From Halorhodospira sp. (GTDB lineage Bacteria; Pseudomonadota; Gammaproteobacteria; Nitrococcales; Halorhodospiraceae), in the NCBI GenBank assembly GCA_007127935.1, contig SKYL01000319.1:1-7235 (forward strand): DNA of 7,235 nucleotides, written 5' to 3'. A program made the position numbers and the translations under genes. Within the stretch, counting starts at the first letter, position 1, and the number at the start of each line of letters is the position of its first letter. Positions 1-6,029 of the stretch are shown piece after piece. The notes beneath the pieces are model-generated. The model was given only the letters and a program-made list of their open reading frames with translations. It was not told the origin of the DNA and did no database searches.

Positions 1-1142
1 ACGGCAAGGGCGCGTGGCTCTACGACAGCGACAGCCAGGCCTACCTGGATGCGCTGGCGGGGATCGCCGTCTGCAACCTGGGCCACGCCCACCCGGAGAT
101 CGCCGAGGCGCTGGCCGACCAGGCGCGCAAGCTGCTCCACGTCTCCAACCTCTACCACATCCCGGTCCAAGAGCGGCTCGCGGAACGGCTCTGCGCCGCC
201 ACCAGGATGGAGGCGGCCTTCTTCTGCAACTCCGGGGCCGAGGCCAACGAGGCGGCCATCAAGGTCGCCCGCCGACACGGCCACGACCGGGGGCTCGCCG
301 AGCCGGCGGTGGTGGTGACCGACGGCGCCTTCCACGGCCGCACCCTGGGCGCCCTGGCCGCCACCGGCAACCCCAAGGCCCGGGAAGGCTTCGCCCCGCT
401 GCCCGGCGGCTTTGTGCGGGTCCCATACGGAGACGCCGGCGCCGTGGCCGCCGCCGGCGACCGGGCCGAGGTGGCGGCGGTGCTGGTGGAGCCGATCCAG
501 GGCGAGGGCGGCGTGGTGGTACCCCCGGAGGGTTGGCTGCGCGAACTCCGCACCCTCTGCGACCAGCGGGGCTGGCTGCTGATGCTCGACGAGATCCAGA
601 CCGGCATCGGCCGCACCGGCAAGCTGCTGGCCTGTCACCATGAAGGGGTGACGCCCGACGTGCTCACCCTGGCCAAGGGCCTCGGCAACGGCGTGCCCAT
701 CGGCGCCTGCCTGGTCCGCGGACCCGCCGCCGGTGTCCTCGGACCCGGCAGCCACGGCACCACCTTCGGCGGCAACCCCTTGGCCGCCCGTGCCGCCCTC
801 ACCGTCCTCGACATCGTGGAGCGGGACGGCGTGGCGGACCGCGCCGCCCGGCTCGGCGAGCGGCTCACGGCGGGCCTGCGCGCCGCGTTGGACGGCGCCA
901 TCGGGGCCGACCCCGGCGTCGTCGAGATCCGCGGACGCGGAATGATGGTCGGCATCGAACTGACCATCGACGCCACCCCCTTGGTGCGGCTGGCGCTGCA
1001 ACAGGGGCTGCTGATCAACGTCACCGCCGGCAACGTGGTCCGCCTGCTGCCGCCGCTGATCCTCACCGACGGCGAGGCCGACCGCATCGCCGTCGACGTC
1101 GCCGCCCTTATTCGCCGCCACTTGGCCGCCGCCCCGGTTTGA
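1..1142 (+). CDS. argD: Acetylornithine aminotransferase, 5'-truncated by the window edge
   Basis: PLP-dependent class III aminotransferase. It transfers the amino group of glutamate to N-acetylglutamate semialdehyde, giving N-acetylornithine (cytoplasmic arginine biosynthesis); family members often also act on the succinyl-diaminopimelate route. The frame is open from base 3 and ends with TGA at 1140-1142, giving 379 visible residues. The family is usually about 390-400 long, so only some 15-25 N-terminal residues and the start codon are missing. Visible landmarks: NLGHAHPEI near the N-terminus; the cofactor-phosphate loop SGAEANEAAIK (around 231-263); FHGRTLGAL; the PLP-ring aspartate in LDEIQTGIGRTG (codon 588-590); and the Schiff-base lysine in LAKGLGNGVPIGA (codon 675-677). 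The C-terminal GNVVRLLPPL motif is present. argF follows 51 nt downstream on the same strand, supporting an arginine operon. The ornithine/GABA aminotransferase relatives are less likely given this neighbour. Confidence 0.95.
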   Translation, partial: GKGAWLYDSDSQAYLDALAGIAVCNLGHAHPEIAEALADQARKLLHVSNLYHIPVQERLAERLCAATRMEAAFFCNSGAEANEAAIKVARRHGHDRGLAEPAVVVTDGAFHGRTLGALAATGNPKAREGFAPLPGGFVRVPYGDAGAVAAAGDRAEVAAVLVEPIQGEGGVVVPPEGWLRELRTLCDQRGWLLMLDEIQTGIGRTGKLLACHHEGVTPDVLTLAKGLGNGVPIGACLVRGPAAGVLGPGSHGTTFGGNPLAARAALTVLDIVERDGVADRAARLGERLTAGLRAALDGAIGADPGVVEIRGRGMMVGIELTIDATPLVRLALQQGLLINVTAGNVVRLLPPLILTDGEADRIAVDVAALIRRHLAAAPV

Positions 1143-1180
1143 CGCCATGGAACTTCGTGAGAAGGCGGGACAGACCCCTC

Positions 1181-1186
1181 GGAGGA
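1181..1186 (+). promoter_or_regulatory. Ribosome binding site deciding the argF GTG start
   Basis: GGAGGA lies 7 nt upstream of the GTG at 1194-1196. The spacing is ideal. The protein read from this GTG begins MRHFLTLNDLT, the normal N-terminus of ornithine carbamoyltransferases, so the non-ATG start is well supported. Confidence 0.85.
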
Positions 1187-1193
1187 ACGAACC

Positions 1194-2093
1194 GTGCGCC
1201 ACTTTCTGACCCTGAACGACCTCACCGCCGAAGAGCTGGAGAGCCTGCTCAAACGCGCCACCGAGCTCAAGCGCATCCGCGCCCGAGGCGAATTTCATCA
1301 GCCGCTGCGGGGGCGCGTGCTGGGCATGGTCTTCGAGAAGTCGTCCACCCGGACCCGGGTGGCCTTCGAGGCCGGCATCGCCCAAATGGGCGGCCACGCC
1401 ATCTTCCTCTCACCCCGGGATACGCAACTGGGCCGTGGCGAACCGGTGGAGGACACGGCGCGGGTGCTGTCGCGCATGGTCGACCTGATCATGGTGCGCA
1501 CCTTCAGCCACGAGACCCTGGAGTGTTTCGCGGACCACTCCAGGGTACCGGTGATCAACGGCCTCTCCGATCGCTTCCACCCGTGTCAGTTGCTGGCCGA
1601 CCTCCAGACCTTCCAGGAGCATCGGGGGCCGATCCGGGGCCGCGCGGTGGCGTGGATCGGCGACGGCAACAACATGTGCCACTCGTGGATCAACGCGGCC
1701 CGCATATTGGGCTTCCGTTTGCACGTTGCCACCCCGCCGGGCTACCGCCCAGACCCCGACCTGGTGGCCACCGCCGGACAGGCGGTGACGCTTCACGACG
1801 ACCCGATGGAGGCCGCCGCTGGCGCCGACCTGATCACCACCGACGTCTGGGCGAGCATGGGTCAGGAGGAAGAGCAGAAGACCCGCATGGAGGCATTTGC
1901 CGGCTTTTGCGTCACCCCGGCCATGATGAAGGCCGCCGGCCCCGACTCGCTTTTCATGCACTGCCTTCCCGCCCACCGCGGCGAAGAAGTGGAGGCCACC
2001 GTCATCGATGGGCCGCAAAGTGTGGTCTGGGACGAGGCGGAGAATCGGTTGCACGCCCATAAGGCGCTGATGGAGTGGCTCATCACCGGCTGA
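1194..2093 (+). CDS. argF: Ornithine carbamoyltransferase, anabolic type
   Basis: Catalyses carbamoyl phosphate + L-ornithine to L-citrulline + phosphate in the cytoplasm, the step before argininosuccinate synthesis. The 299-residue length matches short anabolic bacterial enzymes, which act as trimers. Signature motifs are all present in order: carbamoyl-phosphate loop SSTRTR (residues 50-55), HPCQ (129-132), the GDGNNMCHSW segment (157-165) of the ornithine domain, the ornithine-closing SMG loop in DVWASMG (217-223), and the catalytic HCLP (256-259) followed by AHRGEEV. The GTG start is chosen for its GGAGGA at 7 nt. The gene lies 51 nt behind argD and is probably co-transcribed with it. No promoter or ArgR-like operator is visible between them; control is expected upstream of the window. 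It converges on a diguanylate cyclase gene 15 nt away. Nothing is broken or missing. Aspartate carbamoyltransferase is excluded by the SMG loop and HCLP motif. Confidence 0.97.
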   Translation: MRHFLTLNDLTAEELESLLKRATELKRIRARGEFHQPLRGRVLGMVFEKSSTRTRVAFEAGIAQMGGHAIFLSPRDTQLGRGEPVEDTARVLSRMVDLIMVRTFSHETLECFADHSRVPVINGLSDRFHPCQLLADLQTFQEHRGPIRGRAVAWIGDGNNMCHSWINAARILGFRLHVATPPGYRPDPDLVATAGQAVTLHDDPMEAAAGADLITTDVWASMGQEEEQKTRMEAFAGFCVTPAMMKAAGPDSLFMHCLPAHRGEEVEATVIDGPQSVVWDEAENRLHAHKALMEWLITG

Positions 2094-2099
2094 AGCCGG
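2086..2099. terminator. Small GC hairpin at the argF / cyclase convergence (possible terminator)
   Basis: CCGGC-TGAA-GCCGG forms a 5-bp stem with a 4-base loop that includes the argF stop codon. It sits at the junction of two convergent genes, where a bidirectional terminator is expected. No T-tract follows on either strand, so intrinsic termination is doubtful. With only 15 nt between the stops, transcripts may overlap or end by Rho. Confidence 0.25.
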
Positions 2100-2108
2100 G
2101 GAGGACCG

Positions 2109-3044
2109 TCACCGGCGACGCTTCACGGCGAGCATCGCCTGATCGGCCCGGCGGAAGAGGTCGCTGGGCTCATCCTCCGGCCCCAAGGCCGCCACCCCCA
2201 CTGTGAGACTGAGCCGAACCCGGATGCCGTCATCGAGGGCCACCTCGGTGTCCGCCACCCGCCGGCCCAGGCGTTCCGCCACGGCGGCGGCCGCGTCCAC
2301 GCCGGTGTGGCGCAGGAGGACCACGAACTCGTCCCCGGCATAGCGGAAGACCAGATCACTGCTCCGCTCCGCACTCTTCAGACGCCGCGCCACCGCCACC
2401 AGCAACCGGTCACCGGCCAGATGGCCGTGATGGTCGTTCACCGCCTTGAAGCGGTCAACGTCGGCCACCAGGAGAGAAAGCGGGACCCCCTGACGGCGGG
2501 CCAGGGCGATCTCGGCCGGCAGTTGTTCCTCCAGGGCGGCGCGGTTCGGCAGGCCGGTCAACGGATCATGCCGCCCCATCTCCACCGCGCGCCGGTAACG
2601 GAGGGCGTTGGCCACCGGGTGGACCAGCAGCGCGACCAAAGCCGGCAGCACGTCGGCCGACCCCGACTCGAACGGCCGGCGGCGAAACAGGGTCAGCTCC
2701 ACCGCCGATTCCCCCGGCACGGCGAGCACCGTATCAAGACGGTGTTCCCCTCGCTCACCCACCTCGATCCCGCTGTCCAAGCCGCCGAGCCGAAGGCCGT
2801 CGTGGGGCAGGTAGCGGCGGCCCTGGTGGTGAAACCGCTGGACCACCTCGCACAAATCCAGAGAGCCGTGGAGCGCCCTCAAAAAGTCGATCACGGCGGC
2901 CCCGCCAGGGGCGGAACAGGCGGCGCGGGGACGCCCCCACGCCGGCGGCCACCGGTCGTCGGACGCCGTCACCGCCATCTCTAGGTATTCGGCATGCATC
3001 ATCATGGCTGTCGACCGTTCTCGCTGTGGACCCGGGAGCCGCAA
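2109..3044 (-). CDS. Soluble diguanylate cyclase with GAF-like N-terminal half and AGDEF active site
   Basis: Likely makes cyclic di-GMP from two GTP. The protein has 311 residues from a TTG start and no hydrophobic segment, so it should be cytoplasmic. Residues about 50-150 look GAF-like (SLDLCEVVQRF, LPHDGLRL, VELTLFRRRPF, then LVHPVANALRYRRAVEM); this helical tail leads into the GGDEF domain (159-308). GGDEF landmarks: HDPLTGLPNR (159-168), metal-binding aspartate in VADVDRFKAVND (D195), NDHHGHLAGD, and AGDEF (236-240) in place of GGDEF. The allosteric I-site RSSD (227-230) lies five residues before the signature, the usual spacing. AGDEF variants can be active in this family, so activity is plausible but inferred. 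The C-terminus ends in KRRR and lacks the usual GRN tail. TTG at 3044 is the most upstream possible start (TGA two codons before) and has GGGAG at 6 nt. ATG at 3005 is an alternative without a good ribosome binding site. The ligand of the sensor half is unknown. Confidence 0.9.
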   Translation of the reverse strand: MRLPGPQRERSTAMMMHAEYLEMAVTASDDRWPPAWGRPRAACSAPGGAAVIDFLRALHGSLDLCEVVQRFHHQGRRYLPHDGLRLGGLDSGIEVGERGEHRLDTVLAVPGESAVELTLFRRRPFESGSADVLPALVALLVHPVANALRYRRAVEMGRHDPLTGLPNRAALEEQLPAEIALARRQGVPLSLLVADVDRFKAVNDHHGHLAGDRLLVAVARRLKSAERSSDLVFRYAGDEFVVLLRHTGVDAAAAVAERLGRRVADTEVALDDGIRVRLSLTVGVAALGPEDEPSDLFRRADQAMLAVKRRR

Positions 3045-3050
3045 AAGTCA

Positions 3051-3055
3051 CTCCC
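3051..3055 (-). promoter_or_regulatory. Ribosome binding site supporting the TTG start of the AGDEF cyclase
   Basis: On the minus strand GGGAG (3055-3051) stands 6 nt before TTG at 3044-3042. The three in-frame ATG codons at 3005-2997 have only a weak GAG some 14 nt upstream. This favours the TTG, but the first 13 residues are not recognisably conserved, so the choice remains open. Confidence 0.5.
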
Positions 3056-3071
3056 GTGGGCTTCTATCCGG

Positions 3072-3079
3072 TTATCGGC
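3072..3079 (-). promoter_or_regulatory. GCCGATAA, a sigma28 (FliA)-like -10 box upstream of the AGDEF cyclase
   Basis: The minus strand reads GCCGATAA exactly, the consensus -10 of flagellar sigma28 promoters. A start about 7 nt downstream would leave a short leader containing the GGGAG ribosome binding site. The matching -35 (TAAA at 15 nt) is absent: the nearest A-run, GAAA, ends 11 nt upstream. An exact 8-mer can occur by chance in 7 kb, so this is a weak call. Confidence 0.25.
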
Positions 3080-3160
3080 AGGAGGACGGATTTCGACAGC
3101 GGGAGTGGGGCTCCGACGAAGCGCATCCCGAGAATGGCGCTGCCCCCGCCAGATTCGCGA

Positions 3161-3174
3161 CCGGTCCCGACCGG
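3161..3174. repeat. 14-bp inverted repeat CCGGTC-CC-GACCGG
   Basis: Perfect 6-bp arms separated by two bases, lying between divergent genes. It also contains most of a direct repeat of CGACCGG (3158-3164 and 3168-3174). It could be an operator for a dimeric regulator. It is downstream of the candidate minus-strand start site near 3228, so it would act as a roadblock or leader element for the cyclase. The loop is too short for a stable RNA hairpin. Function is unknown. Confidence 0.35.
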
Positions 3175-3234
3175 ATCGACGTAACCCGGCTTGTAAGAAA
3201 CGGTTGACACTTCGACCCAACGGCAGCACCCTTG

Positions 3235-3263
3235 ATTATTCGCGTAAAAAGGACATGCGTCAC
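3235..3263 (-). promoter_or_regulatory. Candidate sigma70 promoter for the AGDEF cyclase
   Basis: On the minus strand GTGACG (3263-3258, 4 of 6 with TTGACA including the TGAC core) and AATAAT (3240-3235, 5 of 6 with TATAAT) are separated by exactly 17 bp. Transcription would begin near 3228, giving a leader of about 180 nt before the TTG start. This is the best-spaced promoter-like pair I found in the intergenic region. Confidence 0.45.
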
Positions 3264-3398
3264 TTTTTTGGCGTATACCTCCTTCCGAAAAGCGGAATAC
3301 GGAGATCCATCCAACAGGGACTGCAATAACGTGACATCAGCAAGTTACAAAACCCTCCCCCCGGTTCCAACCACCCCCCGTGTAGCGCCGTTCCCCAC

Positions 3399-3437
3399 GA
3401 TATACCCATGTTATACGTATGGATAATTATGTATACT
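3399..3437 (+). promoter_or_regulatory. AT-rich palindrome cluster, probable promoter region of the DUF3135-MCP-cyclase operon
   Basis: This is the most AT-rich stretch of the window. It contains several -10-like hexamers on the plus strand: TGTTATACG (extended -10 form, 3409-3417), GATAAT (3422-3427) and TATACT (3432-3437). None has a good TTGACA-like partner at 16-18 bp. It also holds three adjacent perfect palindromes: ATACGTAT (3413-3420), ATAATTAT (3423-3430) and GTATAC (3431-3436). A promoter needing an activator, or a regulator site overlapping the promoter, would fit. The exact start site cannot be assigned. Confidence 0.4.
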
Positions 3438-3530
3438 CGGGCACAATCGGGTAAGGGACTTCCTACATCGTCATCGCAACGCCGATCATGGTGGAGCGCC
3501 GTGGCCACGCCCGGCGCCGTGAACAAGAAA

Positions 3531-3535
3531 GGGAG
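3531..3535 (+). promoter_or_regulatory. Ribosome binding site of the DUF3135 gene
   Basis: GGGAG, within AAAGGGAG, lies 5 nt before ATG 3541. An in-frame TGA at 3520-3522 excludes any start further upstream than that, so this site fixes the start of the operon's first gene. Confidence 0.7.
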
Positions 3536-3540
3536 CGTGT

Positions 3541-3942
3541 ATGGATACCTTCGATCACTTCAACTTCGATGCGTGGGCCGCCCTGGCACGCAACGATCCC
3601 AACGAGTTTGAACGCCGCCGCGCCGCCGTCCTGGAAGAGATGGTCCGGAGCGGCACCACCAATCCACGCCGTCTGCGCGGCTGCCTCTTTCGCCTGGAGA
3701 TGGAACGGCGCCGCAACCCCAATCCAGCTGACGCCTGCCACCGGGCCGCCGAATTGATGGAAGAGGCGGTACACCGGTTGCGCCGGATGGCCCGGGAAGC
3801 CGCCGATGCCGTCCACCCCCGGCATCAACCACCCGCACACGGCGCCGGGGACCCCGCCGCCGAGTGGCCGCCCCACGCGCCGAAGCCGGACGACCCACTA
3901 CGCGTCATCCCCTTCCCGTTCAAGCGGAGTGAACGATCATGA
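3541..3942 (+). CDS. DUF3135-type small protein with proline-rich C-terminal extension
   Basis: A 133-residue soluble protein of unknown function. Residues about 5-82 resemble the DUF3135 family: FDAWAALARNDPNEFERRR near the N-terminus, then RRLRGCLFRLEMERRRNPNPADAC (arginine-rich helix followed by NP and AC), then a helix ending HRLRRMA. The core looks all-helical and strongly charged, with no signal peptide or membrane segment, so a cytoplasmic location is inferred. After residue 85 comes a proline- and histidine-rich, probably disordered tail ending PFPFKRSERS, which I do not remember as part of the family. The start is fixed by an upstream in-frame stop and AAAGGGAG at 5 nt. Its stop overlaps the chemoreceptor start as ATGA, which implies translational coupling and suggests the two proteins are needed together. 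No biochemical role is known to me; an adaptor to the receptor is only a guess. Family assignment is from memory of motif pattern. Confidence 0.8.
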   Translation: MDTFDHFNFDAWAALARNDPNEFERRRAAVLEEMVRSGTTNPRRLRGCLFRLEMERRRNPNPADACHRAAELMEEAVHRLRRMAREAADAVHPRHQPPAHGAGDPAAEWPPHAPKPDDPLRVIPFPFKRSERS

Positions 3943-6029
3943 CCCCAAAGCTCACCATCCGAACCACATTAACGGCAATGATCGTTGTCCTCGCCCTCTC
4001 TCTGATCGCCTCTCTCGGCTATTTGGCTTGGTCCGTCCAGGGCGCCCAGTGGCGAGAGGCGCGGCTGCTGGACCAGGCCAACACCCTGGCCGACCATATC
4101 CTCACGGCCGCGTTGCACCAGGCCCGGGAGCGGGGCGCAGCCAACACCGCCCTCGGTCAGGTTGGGACCGGCGGCATCCCCGCGGCCGCAGTGCTCCGCA
4201 ACATCGAGGCGGCCCGCCGGGACAGCATTGAAGAGATGGAGGAGGCGCTCGCACTGGCCCGCGCCTTGGAGCGCCGGGGACTGGGTGGGGGCAGGATGAC
4301 CCGCCAACTCGATCTCGCGGAACAGGCGTGGAGCGACCTGCAGGCCGCCCGCCAACGGGTGGATGAGAGCGTTCGGGGCGGCACCTTGCGTATCGACGGG
4401 GCCGAGTGGGTACGAACCGCCACCGCCGCCATCGACGCCGCCGCCGACCTGCGGATGGCCGCCTTCGGCGCGGCCGGTCATATTTACGCGGCGCGTTTCA
4501 ATAACACCGAGATCAAGCAGGCCTTGTGGCTGGCGGGCGAGTACGCGGGCCGGGAACGGGCGCTCTGGGGCGGCGTGATCGCCCGCGGCGAACCGTTGAC
4601 CGCGGAGGAGGCGGCGCGGCTGGCCCGCTTCCAGAGCATCGTTGATCTTCAACTGAATTTCGTACGGCGGGTGGTCTCGCCCATTTACCTGGACCCCGAC
4701 CACCACCATGCCCCTTTCCTGGAGCCGTACCGCCGGGCCTGGGGGGACGTGGAGCGGATCTTCCTGGGCAGCTATGCGGAACTACGCACGCGCCTGGAGG
4801 CGGCCGGCGCCCGGGGTGAGCCCTACCCGGTGGACGGCGCCGAGTGGTTCCGCCGCTCCACCGAGGCCATCGACACCCTGCTGATGGTCAACGAGGTCAT
4901 CAGCGACGACGCCCGGGCCCACGCCGATGTGGCGGCGGGGGAGGCCCGCTTCGGGCTGGCGACCAGCGGTCTGTTGCTGGCGGTGGGGCTCCTGGTGGGC
5001 GCCGCCGCGGTCTGGGTGGTACTGCGCACCGTGGGCCGCATCCGGCAGCTGCAGACGGCCATCTCTGAGGCCACCGCCCAAAACGATTTGACGGTGCGCG
5101 TCGCCCTCAGCGGCCGCGACGAGCTGGGCGAAACCGGCTCCGCCTTCAACCGGATGCTAGGGGAGTTCGAACGGCTGCTCCACTTGGTCAACGACTCCAC
5201 CCAGCGCCTGGCGTCCTCGGCCGAGGAACTCTCCGCCTGCGCCAACCAGTCCCGTGAATCCATCGGGCGCCAGCATGAGGAGACCGATCAGATCGCCACG
5301 GCCATGACCGAGATGGCTCAGACCGTCGAAGAGGTGGCGGGCAACGCGGCGCGCACCGCCGACGCCGGCCGCGAGGCCAGCTCCGCCGCCGAAGACGGGC
5401 AGCAGGTGGTGAACGAGGCCGTGTCGGTGATCGAATCGCTGGCGGCGGAAGTCAAGGAGTCGGCGGACCGCATTCTCGCCCTGGAACAGGACAGCGAGTC
5501 AGCCACCGTGGTGCTCCAGGTGATCCAGGACATCACGGAACAGACCAATCTCCTGGCCCTCAACGCCGCCATCGAGGCGGCCCGGGCCGGCGAGCAAGGG
5601 CGCGGCTTCGCGGTGGTGGCCGAGGAGGTGCGCACCCTCTCCACCCGGACCCAGGAGTCGGCCCACCAGATTCAAGAGACGATCCAGAAGCTTCAGGACG
5701 GCGCCCGCGCCGCCGCCGAGCGGATGGAGGCGGGCCGCGAACGTGCCGAGGAGACCGTGCGCCAAGCGGAGAGGACCGGCGCGCAACTGGCGGCCATTAC
5801 CAACGCCATCGCCACCATCGGCGACATGACCGATCAGATCGCCACCGCCGCCGAGGAGCAGAGCGCGGTGGCCGATGAGATGAATCGCAACGTCACCCGC
5901 ATCGCGGAACTGTCACGGGAGACCAGCGCCGGCGCCCAGCAGACCGCCGCCACCGGAGATGAGTTGGCGCGGCTGGCAGTCGATCTGCAGCAGACCGTCT
6001 CCCGCTTCCGGGTCGGCACGGTGGTATGA
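3939..6029 (+). CDS. Methyl-accepting chemotaxis protein with a NIT-like periplasmic sensor domain
   Basis: A 696-residue inner-membrane chemoreceptor that would control CheA through CheW. Order: TM1 (about 12-31), large helical periplasmic domain (32-337), TM2 (about 339-362), HAMP (about 361-413, with RDELGETGSAFNRML), and cytoplasmic signalling coiled coil (about 415-690). The highly conserved hairpin tip is intact (531-568, including EQTNLLALNAAIEAARAGE and FAVVAEEVR). The sensor has two similar halves: QARERGAANTAL (61-72) and AGRERALWGGV (203-213) lead into matching motifs DGAEWVRTATAAID (153-166) and DGAEWFRRSTEAID (299-312). This fits the NIT (nitrate/nitrite-sensing) fold, in which each half is a helical bundle contributing an arginine near the ligand site. 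Nitrate or nitrite as ligand is an inference. The end, RFRVGTVV, has no NWETF-like tether for CheR/CheB. ATG 3939 overlaps the DUF3135 stop (ATGA) and has GGAG at 9 nt. No chemotaxis kinase genes are visible nearby, so it is an orphan receptor here. Confidence 0.95.
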   Translation: MTPKLTIRTTLTAMIVVLALSLIASLGYLAWSVQGAQWREARLLDQANTLADHILTAALHQARERGAANTALGQVGTGGIPAAAVLRNIEAARRDSIEEMEEALALARALERRGLGGGRMTRQLDLAEQAWSDLQAARQRVDESVRGGTLRIDGAEWVRTATAAIDAAADLRMAAFGAAGHIYAARFNNTEIKQALWLAGEYAGRERALWGGVIARGEPLTAEEAARLARFQSIVDLQLNFVRRVVSPIYLDPDHHHAPFLEPYRRAWGDVERIFLGSYAELRTRLEAAGARGEPYPVDGAEWFRRSTEAIDTLLMVNEVISDDARAHADVAAGEARFGLATSGLLLAVGLLVGAAAVWVVLRTVGRIRQLQTAISEATAQNDLTVRVALSGRDELGETGSAFNRMLGEFERLLHLVNDSTQRLASSAEELSACANQSRESIGRQHEETDQIATAMTEMAQTVEEVAGNAARTADAGREASSAAEDGQQVVNEAVSVIESLAAEVKESADRILALEQDSESATVVLQVIQDITEQTNLLALNAAIEAARAGEQGRGFAVVAEEVRTLSTRTQESAHQIQETIQKLQDGARAAAERMEAGRERAEETVRQAERTGAQLAAITNAIATIGDMTDQIATAAEEQSAVADEMNRNVTRIAELSRETSAGAQQTAATGDELARLAVDLQQTVSRFRVGTVV

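Larger units (their letters stand above)
3045..3540. other. Divergent intergenic region between the AGDEF cyclase and the DUF3135-chemoreceptor operon
   Basis: About 500 bp with no convincing gene. Open frames crossing it have no good ribosome binding site, run into the flanking genes and read as low-complexity non-protein-like sequence. A+T rises from about 3180 to 3480 compared with the coding DNA, as expected for promoter DNA. Contents worth noting: a 14-bp inverted repeat (3161-3174), a candidate minus-strand sigma70 promoter (3235-3263), a small TTCCG/CGGAA hairpin (3283-3297), two C6 runs (3357-3362 and 3374-3379), an AT-rich palindrome cluster (3399-3437), and a GC hairpin GCGCC/GGCGC (3496-3517) in the likely 5' untranslated region of the DUF3135 gene. 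I looked for a c-di-GMP (GEMM-type) riboswitch core and saw none. Confidence 0.7.

Noticed and set aside
1147..1209. 20-codon frame (MELREKAG...) in the argD-argF gap overlapping the argF start, considered as an arginine leader peptide
   Set aside because: It has only three arginine codons, no ribosome binding site and no attenuator hairpin with a T-tract, so it is most likely chance.
635..1276. Minus-strand 213-codon frame opposite argD/argF
   Set aside because: Ser/Arg-rich antisense shadow of well-supported enzymes on the plus strand.
1139..2062. Long 307-codon open frame over argF in another frame
   Set aside because: It lies almost wholly within argF, reads as Arg/Gly/Pro/His-rich low-complexity sequence typical of a GC-rich shadow frame, and has no recognisable domain.
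3204..3239. Perfect TTGACA (3204-3209) with GATTAT downstream, considered as a plus-strand sigma70 promoter
   Set aside because: The spacing is 24 bp. At 16-18 bp there is only GC-rich sequence unlike a -10, so it is not credible as a promoter despite the perfect -35.
2994..3329. 111-codon plus-strand frame across the divergent region
   Set aside because: It overlaps the 5' end of the cyclase and all the promoter-like signals, has no ribosome binding site and no recognisable protein features.
3045..3540. c-di-GMP riboswitch (GEMM-type) searched for because cyclases flank the region
   Set aside because: No conserved core resembling the GEMM tetraloop/receptor motifs was found by eye on either strand; a covariance-model search would be decisive.
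3584..3600. TGGCACG resembling a sigma54 -24 element
   Set aside because: It is inside the DUF3135 coding sequence and the required TTGC at -12 is absent.
3408..3611. 67-codon plus-strand frame at the right end of the intergenic region, and the 64-codon frame at 3232-3426
   Set aside because: No ribosome binding sites; the first overlaps the DUF3135 gene in another frame and the second crosses the AT-rich promoter-like island.
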